The translations under genes were made by a program, and so were the position numbers. A model generated the notes under the pieces. The model saw only the letters and a list, made by a program, of their open reading frames with translations, was not told the DNA's origin and did no database searches. From NCBI GenBank assembly GCA_035499355.1, contig DATJYZ010000270.1, positions 1 to 11,492 on the forward strand: a DNA stretch of 11,492 bases, in the 5' to 3' direction. Source of the DNA: JAEUPI01 sp035499355. Lineage in GTDB: Bacteria; Pseudomonadota; Gammaproteobacteria; Burkholderiales; Burkholderiaceae_C. How positions within the stretch are numbered: the stretch's first letter is position 1; every line of letters starts with the position of its first letter. Below, piece after piece: positions 6,977 through 11,492 of the stretch.

Positions 6977-7369
6977 TCAACCCGACTCGACGAACGCCTT
7001 GAGCTTGCCGAGTGCCACCTCCCACTGCCGCCCAATGACTTCGAGCGTGCGCCGCGCCTCGTCGATCTGCGCCGGGTCGAACTGCCACAGCCGCTCGCGC
7101 CCGAGCTTGACGTCGCGCACCATGCCGGCGTCGGAGAGCACCTGGAGGTGCTTGGTCACGCCTTGACGGCTGATGGCGGTGTTGGCGGTCAGCTGCGCGA
7201 TCGAGAACGCGCCGCCCGCGCAGAGGACCGCCACCAGCTTCAAGCGGGTCGGATCGCCGAGCGCCGCGAACACGCCAGCCAGAGCGTCGCTCGCCTGCAC
7301 GACCGCGGGCAGCCCGATGTCGCGCCGCGGCGCACGCCTGGCCCTGCCCTTGTCACTGCGCGCCGACAT
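6977..7369 (-). CDS. ArsR-family winged-helix repressor
   Basis: A 130-residue DNA-binding protein. A basic N-terminal tail (1-17) precedes a winged helix at about 27-98: ALGDPTRLKLVAVL (36-49), helix-turn-helix SIAQLTANTAISRQGVTKHLQVLSDAGMV (56-84) and wing VKLGRERLW (87-95). The metal-binding ELCVCDL-type motif of arsenic and cadmium sensors is missing and Cys50 is the only cysteine, so this is not a classical metal sensor. It belongs to the ArsR group encoded next to SRPBCC/AHSA1 proteins and typically autoregulating that operon. The start codon overlaps the end of the upstream SRPBCC gene by 17 bp, implying translational coupling. Likely targets are the two GCAACC-N4-GGTTGC sites at 8311-8375. 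Confidence 0.92.
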   Translation of the reverse strand: MSARSDKGRARRAPRRDIGLPAVVQASDALAGVFAALGDPTRLKLVAVLCAGGAFSIAQLTANTAISRQGVTKHLQVLSDAGMVRDVKLGRERLWQFDPAQIDEARRTLEVIGRQWEVALGKLKAFVESG

Positions 7370-7811
7370 GACGGACGATGTTGCGGATCTGCGCGTCCCA
7401 GCCTTGGTCGTTCATGCGGAATGCCTCCAGCCTTCGCTGCGGCGGCACCTTGTCGAAGCCGCTCTCCACCACGGTGAGCCGCGTGGCACGGCCCGGCGCG
7501 TCCTGCAGCGTGAAGGTCACCAGCGTCGGCGTCTCCTGCCCGTAGTCGATCGCCGGGTCCACCGCGTACGGATGCCAGCGGTACGACAGCAGGCTCTGCG
7601 GTTCGATGCGATCGATCACGACGTCGAACCACACATGCGTGTAGCCGGCGATCGTGATGCGCCCGCGTGTCCGACGGCCGGCCTCGAAGCGCTGCCCCTT
7701 GAGGTCGGCGCCGAACCAGGTGCCGAACGCCTCGGCGTCGGACAGCGCGCGCCAGACCCGTTCGCGCGGAGCCTGGAGGACGACGCTGCGCTCGATGCGG
7801 TTGCTGCTCAT
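7353..7811 (-). CDS. SRPBCC/AHSA1-like protein (second of the pair)
   Basis: A 152-residue protein of the SRPBCC superfamily, AHSA1-like branch (activator of Hsp90 ATPase homologue 1-like). It shows the family opening IERSVVLQAPRERVWRALSD (6-25), the WFG motif (32-34), FEAGRRTRGRITI (42-54) with an edge strand, and a C-terminal helix ending QGWDAQIRNIVRHV (136-149). The fold makes a deep hydrophobic cavity for a small ligand; the ligand is unknown and there is no evidence of an Hsp90 link in bacteria. ATG at 7811 is chosen because GGGAG lies 10 nt upstream and MSSNRIERS is a typical start; an ATG six codons earlier (7829) is possible. Middle of the unit: 21 bp after the first SRPBCC gene, overlapping the ArsR gene by 17 bp. 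Confidence 0.9.
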   Translation of the reverse strand: MSSNRIERSVVLQAPRERVWRALSDAEAFGTWFGADLKGQRFEAGRRTRGRITIAGYTHVWFDVVIDRIEPQSLLSYRWHPYAVDPAIDYGQETPTLVTFTLQDAPGRATRLTVVESGFDKVPPQRRLEAFRMNDQGWDAQIRNIVRHVGAQ

Positions 7812-7832
7812 CGGACGTTCGCTCCCCATCGG

Positions 7833-8297
7833 TCAGTGCGCCGCGGCCGCGGTAAGCCGGTGCGGCGTGCCGTGTCCGGTTTCGGACCATTGTTGCAGGC
7901 TGCGCAAGTAGTGCTGCCAACCACCCCGGCACAGCTCGTAGCACTCGAGCGTCGGCACCAGCCCGACGTGCTCGAAGTCGAGCCTCGTGTGGGTGGCGCC
8001 ATCGGCGGCCAGGCGGAACGCCAATCGCGTGCCGACCCATTCGTCGGGGCGCGAGATCCCGCCGGCTCCGATGTGCGCCGCGGTGCAGAGCCATTGCACT
8101 TCGCGGCCTGGATCAAGATGCTCGACGCGCATGTCCTTGTGCGCGCACTCGAAGCGGAACCGGTGCGTACCGCCGACCTCGCCGGCGACGTCGCAATCCT
8201 GCGTCCACCAGCCGCGCAGGCCGGCGGGCGTGGTGAGCGCGGCGTACACGGCCGCGGGCGTGGCCTCGATGCGAAGGCTGTGCTGGTAGTGATTCAT
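7833..8297 (-). CDS. SRPBCC/AHSA1-like protein (first gene of the unit)
   Basis: A 154-residue SRPBCC-fold protein. It opens YQHSLRIEATPAAVYAALTTPAGLRGWWTQD (4-34), with the characteristic WWT motif at 30-32, continues GGTHRFRFE (42-50) and ends with a ligand-cavity helix, GGWQHYLRSLQQW (125-137). It is a paralogue of the next gene in fold but only distantly similar in sequence, so the two probably bind different ligands or form a heteromer; both ideas are inference. ATG at 8297 has a good Shine-Dalgarno, AGGAG 5 nt upstream (8307-8303). First gene after the operator-promoter region at 8311-8375. Confidence 0.92.
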   Translation of the reverse strand: MNHYQHSLRIEATPAAVYAALTTPAGLRGWWTQDCDVAGEVGGTHRFRFECAHKDMRVEHLDPGREVQWLCTAAHIGAGGISRPDEWVGTRLAFRLAADGATHTRLDFEHVGLVPTLECYELCRGGWQHYLRSLQQWSETGHGTPHRLTAAAAH

Positions 8298-8310
8298 GCG
8301 AACTCCTAGA

Positions 8311-8328
8311 TGCAACCAATCGGTTGCA
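8311..8328. promoter_or_regulatory. Operator copy 1, TGCAACC-N4-GGTTGCA
   Basis: A perfect inverted repeat with 7-bp arms around AATC. It shares the GCAACC-N4-GGTTGC core with a second copy whose centre is 48 bp away. On minus it lies just downstream of the predicted -10 box, around the likely transcription start, and just ahead of the ribosome site of the first SRPBCC gene. The ArsR protein encoded in the same unit is the natural candidate to bind. Confidence 0.72.
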
Positions 8329-8334
8329 GGTTGG

Positions 8335-8363
8335 ATTCTGATGCCATCAGGCCCGTTATGCAA
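8335..8363 (-). promoter_or_regulatory. Candidate promoter of the SRPBCC-ArsR unit
   Basis: On minus, TTGCAT (8363-8358), 17 bp, then CAGAAT (8340-8335). The boxes match consensus 3 of 6 and 4 of 6, but the spacing is ideal. The -35 box overlaps operator copy 2 and the start point would fall at operator copy 1, so a bound dimer at either site would block RNA polymerase. Confidence 0.45.
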
Positions 8364-8375
8364 CCGTTCGGTTGC
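8360..8375. promoter_or_regulatory. Operator copy 2, GCAACC-N4-GGTTGC
   Basis: A perfect inverted repeat with 6-bp arms around GTTC, identical in both half-sites to copy 1 with a different 4-bp centre. Conserved arms with a varying centre are typical of a dimeric winged-helix target. It overlaps the candidate -35 box of the minus-strand unit and lies about 130 bp upstream of the mdtA start, so it might also affect mdtA. Confidence 0.7.
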
Positions 8376-8501
8376 TTCTTGGCCCGGGCCGCGGGGTGCG
8401 GCCGGCGTCACGAATCCCCACGCCGCTACAAACCCTTAACAATGCGGGACTGGCCCCGTTTACATGGCGGGGGCATCGTGTCGATCGTCCCTGCCCTGCA
8501 C

Positions 8502-9866
8502 ATGCCAATCCCTCCCGCCGAACCACCACCGCACGCCCCGCCGGCCAGGCCCCGCCGCTGGCTGGGCACCTTCATCGCCATCGTGGGCCTCGTCGCCCTC
8601 GGCGCCCTGGCGTGGTACCTGACCCAGCGACCCGCCGCCGCTCCCGCCCAGGGCGCAGCTGGCGGCCCGCCCGGCGCCGGCCCGGTCGGGCGCGGCGCCC
8701 TCGGAGGCGCACGCGGCGGCGCCCCGCCGAGCACGGTGGCGGTGGTGCGGGCACGCCGCGCCGACGTGCCGGTGTTGCTCGACTCGCTGGGCACGGTGAC
8801 GCCACTGGCCACGGTGACCGTGCATCCGCAGGTGTCCGGCGTGCTGACGCAGGTGCTGTTCACCGAAGGGCAGATGGTCAGCAAGAACCAGTTGCTGGCG
8901 CAGATCGATCCGCGGCCGTTCGAGCTGGCGCTGATGCAGGCCACCGGGGCGCGCCAGCGCGACGAGGCGCAGCTGCAGAACGCACGCCTGACGCTCGAGC
9001 GCTACCGCACGCTGCTGTCGCAGGACTCGATCGCCCGGCAGGACGTCGACACGCAGGACGCGCTGGTCAAGCAGCTCGAAGGCACGGTGGTCACCGATCG
9101 CGCCAACGAGGGCACCGCCAAGCTGAACCTCGAGTACACGCGCATCGTCGCGCCGGTGGCCGGCCGCGTGGGCCTGCGCATGGTCGACCCCGGCAACCTG
9201 ATCAGCTCCACCGACACCAACGGCGTCGCGGTGATCACGCAGCTGTCGCCGATCGACGTGCAGTTCACGATTCCGCAAGACCGCGTGCAAGAGGTGCTGG
9301 CGCGCCTGGCCGACGGCCCGTTGCCGGCACGCGCGTTCGATCGCACACGCAGCGCCCTGCTCGAGGAAGGACGCTTCGCCACGCTCGACAACCTGGTCGA
9401 CACCACCACCGGCACGGTGAAGGGCAAGGCCCGCTTCGCCAATGCCAAGGGCATGTTGTTCCCCTACCAGTTCGTCAACCTGCAGCTCGAGCTGCGCACC
9501 ATCGGCGACGCCGTGGTGGTGCCGGTGAGCGCGCTGCGCAACGGGCCCAGCGGCGACTTCGTCTACGTGCTCAACGAGGACAAGACGGTGAGCCAGCGCA
9601 GCGTCAAGCGCGGCACCGCCAGCGCCGATCGCGTCGTCATCGCCAGCGGACTGCAGGTCGGCGAACCGGTGGTCACCGAGGGTGCCGATCGCCTGAAAGA
9701 CGGCGCCAGCGTCCAGCTGGCGGCCGATCTCGCGGGGGCGCGCGCGGCGTCGGGTCCGCGCGGCGGCACGTCGCGGGCCGACGGCGCGAGCTGGCCGCGC
9801 GATGGCGCGTCGCGGCCCCGCCGCGGTGACCGCGGCGACCGCGCCGCATCGGCGCCGGCCCCATGA
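8502..9866 (+). CDS. mdtA: MdtA-like RND efflux periplasmic adaptor subunit
   Basis: A 454-residue membrane-fusion protein linking an inner-membrane RND pump to an outer-membrane channel. One N-terminal membrane anchor (20-40) is followed by an unusually long Ala/Gly/Pro linker (43-76). The barrel-sandwich half is PLATVTVHPQVSGVL (101-115) and VLFTEGQMVSKNQLLAQIDPRPFE (118-141). The alpha-hairpin spans about 143-205, with ARLTLERYRTLLSQDSIARQDVD (161-183). The second lipoyl half is NLEYTRIVAPVAGRVGLRMVDPGNLI (209-234), then beta-barrel (242-345) and membrane-proximal domain to about 405. The tail (411-454) is low-complexity Arg/Gly/Asp/Ala. E. coli MdtA is about 415 residues, so the extra length is linker and tail. 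ATG 8502 is the most compact start; in-frame ATG 8442 and GTG 8478 are alternatives and none has a strong RBS. mdtB starts 25 bp after the stop. Confidence 0.9.
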   Translation: MPIPPAEPPPHAPPARPRRWLGTFIAIVGLVALGALAWYLTQRPAAAPAQGAAGGPPGAGPVGRGALGGARGGAPPSTVAVVRARRADVPVLLDSLGTVTPLATVTVHPQVSGVLTQVLFTEGQMVSKNQLLAQIDPRPFELALMQATGARQRDEAQLQNARLTLERYRTLLSQDSIARQDVDTQDALVKQLEGTVVTDRANEGTAKLNLEYTRIVAPVAGRVGLRMVDPGNLISSTDTNGVAVITQLSPIDVQFTIPQDRVQEVLARLADGPLPARAFDRTRSALLEEGRFATLDNLVDTTTGTVKGKARFANAKGMLFPYQFVNLQLELRTIGDAVVVPVSALRNGPSGDFVYVLNEDKTVSQRSVKRGTASADRVVIASGLQVGEPVVTEGADRLKDGASVQLAADLAGARAASGPRGGTSRADGASWPRDGASRPRRGDRGDRAASAPAP

Positions 9867-9895
9867 GGGCGGCGACGCCGCGGCAGCGAGCGTGA
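9863..9895 (+). other. Possible 10-codon coupling ORF between mdtA and mdtB
   Basis: An ATG at 9863 overlaps the mdtA stop as ATGA, reads ten codons (MRAATPRQRA) and ends at a TGA at 9893-9895 that overlaps the mdtB GTG start as GTGA. This arrangement would pass terminating ribosomes from mdtA to mdtB without a strong Shine-Dalgarno, and none is visible before mdtB. It could equally be coincidence. Confidence 0.25.
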
Positions 9896-11492
9896 ATCCG
9901 TCGCGCCCCTTCATCGAGCGGCCGGTGGCCACCGGGCTGCTGATGCTGGCCATCGTGCTGTCGGGCCTGGTGGGGCTGCGGCTGCTGCCGCTGTCGGCAC
10001 TGCCTCAGGTGGACTACCCGACCATCCAGGTGCAGACGCTGTACCCGGGCGGCAGCCCCGAGGTGATGAGCCGCGTCGTCACCGCGCCGCTGGAGCGCCA
10101 GTTCGGCCAAATGGCGGGGCTGAACCGCATGAATTCGACCAGCGCGTCGGGCGTCTCGATCATCACGCTGCAGTTCGCGCTGACGCTGCCGCTGGACGTC
10201 GCCGAGCAGGAGGTGCAGGCAGCGATCAACGGTGCCGGCTCGATCCTGCCGGCCGACCTGCCGGCGCCGCCGGTGTACGCCAAGGTCAACCCGGCCGATG
10301 CACCGGTGCTGACGCTGGCGATCACCTCCGATTCGATGCCGCTGACCGAGGTGCAGAACCTGGTCAACACGCGGCTGGCGCAGAAGATCAGCCAGGTGCC
10401 CGGGGTCGGCCTGGTCACGCTGGCCGGCGGGCAACGGCCGGCGGTGCGCATCCAGGCCGACACGCAGGCGCTGGCGGCCAAGGGCATCGGCATCGACGCG
10501 CTGCGCAGCGCGATCGCCGCGGCCAACGCCAACAGCGCCAAGGGCAGCTTCGACGGCCCCACGCGCGGCTACAACATCAACGCCAACGACCAGCTGGTCA
10601 CCGCCAACGACTACCGCGACCTGATCGTCACCTACAACAACGGCGCGCCGGTGCGGCTGTCGGAGGTGGCGCGCGTGGTCGACAGCGCCGAGAACACGCA
10701 GCTCGGCGCCTGGGCCGGCACCGACTGCCCGCCGACCGCGGCATCGCAGGCAGCCGGCGACGGCTGCCTGGCCGGCACGTCTCGCCGCCTGATCGCGGCC
10801 ATCGTCATGAACGTGCAGCGCCAGCCCGGCGCCAACGTGATCAGCACCGTCGACGCCATCAAGGCACAGGTGCCGCTGCTGCGCGCGCAGCTGCCGGCGT
10901 CGCTGCAGGTGGAGGTGCTGAGCGACCGCACCACCGGCATCCGCGCATCGGTGATGCATGTGCAGATCGAGCTCCTGCTCGCGGTGGTGATGGTGGTGCT
11001 GGTGATCTTCTTCTTCCTGCACAGCCTGCGCGCCACCGTGATCGCCAGCATCGCGGTGCCGATCTCGCTCGTCGGCAGCTGCGGGCTGATGTATCTGCTC
11101 GGCTACAGCCTCAACAACCTCAGCCTGATGGCGCTGACGATCGCCACCGGCTTCGTGGTCGACGACGCCATCGTGATGCTGGAGAACATTTCTCGCCATC
11201 TGGAGATGGCGAGAAATGGGTCGGCGAAGGCCGACGCCGGCGCAGCCGGGGCCAAGGACGGGCCAGCGCCCGGCCGAAGCCAGAACATCGTGCTCAAGGC
11301 TGCGATGGAAGGTGCTTCGCAGATCGGCTTCACCATCATCTCGCTCACGGTCTCGCTGGTGGCGGTGCTGATTCCGCTGCTGTTCATGGGCGACGTGGTC
11401 GGCCGCCTGTTCCGCGAGTTCGCGGTCACGCTGGCGATCACGATCCTGATCTCGGCGGTGGTATCGCTGACGCTGGTGCCGATGATGTCGGC
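9892..11492 (+). CDS. mdtB: MdtB-like RND multidrug efflux permease (5' part; runs off the window)
   Basis: The first 533 codons of an RND inner-membrane pump of about 1,040-1,070 residues, read from GTG 9892 (MNPSRPFIERPVATGLLMLAIVLSG). The first helix is followed by LPLSALPQVDYPTIQVQTLYPGGSPEVM, the porter domain (VPGVGLVTLAGGQRPAVRIQ), VMNVQRQPGANVIST, LSDRTTGIRASV, and helices 2-6. TM4 has LTIATGFVVDDAIV with the proton-relay pair Asp424/Asp425. Beyond the second insertion, GFTIISLTVSLVAVLIPLLFMGDVVGRLFREFAVTLAI matches remembered E. coli MdtB almost residue for residue, favouring MdtB over MdtC. In E. coli MdtB acts as a heterotrimer with MdtC, exporting bile salts and novobiocin among others; mdtC should follow outside the window. 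Two extra segments relative to E. coli, about 276-298 and 440-462, carry perfect inverted repeats. No Shine-Dalgarno is evident; coupling to mdtA is likely. Confidence 0.93.
   Translation, partial: MNPSRPFIERPVATGLLMLAIVLSGLVGLRLLPLSALPQVDYPTIQVQTLYPGGSPEVMSRVVTAPLERQFGQMAGLNRMNSTSASGVSIITLQFALTLPLDVAEQEVQAAINGAGSILPADLPAPPVYAKVNPADAPVLTLAITSDSMPLTEVQNLVNTRLAQKISQVPGVGLVTLAGGQRPAVRIQADTQALAAKGIGIDALRSAIAAANANSAKGSFDGPTRGYNINANDQLVTANDYRDLIVTYNNGAPVRLSEVARVVDSAENTQLGAWAGTDCPPTAASQAAGDGCLAGTSRRLIAAIVMNVQRQPGANVISTVDAIKAQVPLLRAQLPASLQVEVLSDRTTGIRASVMHVQIELLLAVVMVVLVIFFFLHSLRATVIASIAVPISLVGSCGLMYLLGYSLNNLSLMALTIATGFVVDDAIVMLENISRHLEMARNGSAKADAGAAGAKDGPAPGRSQNIVLKAAMEGASQIGFTIISLTVSLVAVLIPLLFMGDVVGRLFREFAVTLAITILISAVVSLTLVPMMS
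10713..10778 (+). repeat. In-frame insertion in mdtB with direct repeats and a 10-bp hairpin
   Basis: GGCCGGCAC occurs at 10713-10721 and again at 10770-10778, exactly 57 bp (19 codons) apart, so the protein repeats AGT at 275-277 and 294-296. Between the copies, CAGGCAGCCG (10747-10756) and CGGCTGCCTG (10761-10770) are perfect reverse complements around GCGA, a GNRA-type tetraloop in RNA. Remembered E. coli MdtB reads LGAWANKEQAIVMNV here, without this segment. Removing one repeat unit leaves a nearly normal MdtB. The inserted residues include two cysteines, Cys279 and Cys292, in the periplasmic porter region. Confidence 0.6.
11187..11218 (+). repeat. Perfect 15-bp inverted repeat inside mdtB
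   Basis: CATTTCTCGCCATCT (11187-11201) is the exact reverse complement of AGATGGCGAGAAATG (11204-11218), separated only by GG. The codons here (ATT TCT CAT on the left, AGA AAT GGG on the right) are markedly richer in A/T or rarer than the rest of the gene. The left arm encodes the conserved ENISRH end of TM4 and the right arm begins the extra segment. It is far too long and exact for chance in 11 kb, and it is not a terminator because coding continues through it. Confidence 0.85.
11209..11277 (+). repeat. Second extra in-frame segment in mdtB, hairpin-rich
   Basis: Residues 440-462 (ARNGSAKADAGAAGAKDGPAPGR) are Ala/Gly-rich and replace a shorter loop; remembered E. coli MdtB goes directly from ENISRYIEKG to EKPLAAALKGAGEIGFT. 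The segment starts inside the right arm of the 15-bp inverted repeat and continues with smaller hairpins: GTCGGC-GAAG-GCCGAC (11220-11235) and CGGGC-CAGC-GCCCG (11259-11272). It falls in the short cytoplasmic loop between TM4 and TM5, where extra residues should be tolerated. Boundaries are estimated from the protein comparison and are uncertain by a few codons. Confidence 0.55.

Noticed and set aside
6928..7035. Longer DUF1015 start overlapping the ArsR gene
   Set aside because: The extra residues are low-complexity Ser/Arg with no family match and would overlap the repressor gene by about 60 bp. The ATG at 6927 directly precedes the conserved domain.
8310..8501. Extending mdtA to the ATG at 8310
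   Set aside because: That ATG lies at the edge of operator copy 1, the added residues resemble no adaptor N-terminus, and translation would run through both operators. The membrane anchor fits the start at 8502 better.
9819..9837. 9-bp palindrome CGCCGCGGT-G-ACCGCGGCG near the end of mdtA, considered as a terminator
   Set aside because: It lies within the Arg/Gly-coding low-complexity tail, has no T-run after it and mdtB follows at once. Such repeats arise easily from CGC/GGC-type codons.
9673..11199. 508-codon minus-strand open frame opposite mdtA and mdtB
   Set aside because: The plus strand encodes clearly recognisable MdtA and MdtB. The antisense product is a His/Gln/Arg-rich shadow with no domain.
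11183..11288. AGAACAT direct repeat, 99 bp (33 codons) apart, around the second mdtB insert
   Set aside because: Removing one 99-bp unit would delete the conserved SRHLEM residues that belong to normal MdtB, so it does not mark the insert boundaries and may be coincidence.

Overview
The window is very GC-rich, close to 70% by eye, with strongly G/C-ending codons. Short gaps, alternating short operons and the families present suggest a betaproteobacterium, most likely Burkholderiales of the Rubrivivax/Leptothrix type. That assignment is inferred from composition and protein flavour; there is no rRNA or other marker gene to fix it. It reads as chromosomal housekeeping and accessory sequence: no transposase, integrase, phage gene, tRNA, rRNA or CRISPR array was seen.

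Layout. Bases 2-58 are the 3' end of an unidentified plus-strand gene. It converges on an acyl-CoA dehydrogenase (63-1226, minus). Behind that, also on minus, is a short secreted protein holding only the C-terminal half of a lytic transglycosylase domain (1270-1773). A 232-bp divergent spacer with a strong palindrome separates it from a YdiK-type AI-2E family permease (2006-3130, plus). The permease converges on an exported HEAT/TPR protein (3150-3803, minus). A second divergent spacer leads to a Ca2+/H+ antiporter (4002-5096) and a lipoprotein with a group 1 truncated haemoglobin fold (5155-5604), both plus.

A four-gene minus-strand unit follows. In transcription order it is SRPBCC/AHSA1 protein (7833-8297), second SRPBCC protein (7353-7811), ArsR-type repressor (6977-7369) and DUF1015 protein (5614-6927). 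Its upstream region carries two copies of GCAACC-N4-GGTTGC placed over and just after a candidate promoter, the layout expected for autorepression by the ArsR protein.

On the other side of that spacer, mdtA (8502-9866) and the first 533 codons of mdtB (9892 to the window end) begin an RND multidrug efflux operon on plus. No outer-membrane partner or mdtC is visible because the window stops inside mdtB.

The most unusual signal is inside mdtB. Two in-frame segments absent from the E. coli MdtB I recall each contain or abut a perfect inverted repeat. The first has 10-bp arms with a GCGA loop and 9-bp direct repeats spaced exactly 19 codons apart. The second has 15-bp arms with a 2-nt loop, in codons far more A/T-rich than the rest of the gene. 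They look like small palindromic elements, or templated-repair scars, accommodated in a coding sequence. No spacer between genes exceeds 300 bp.
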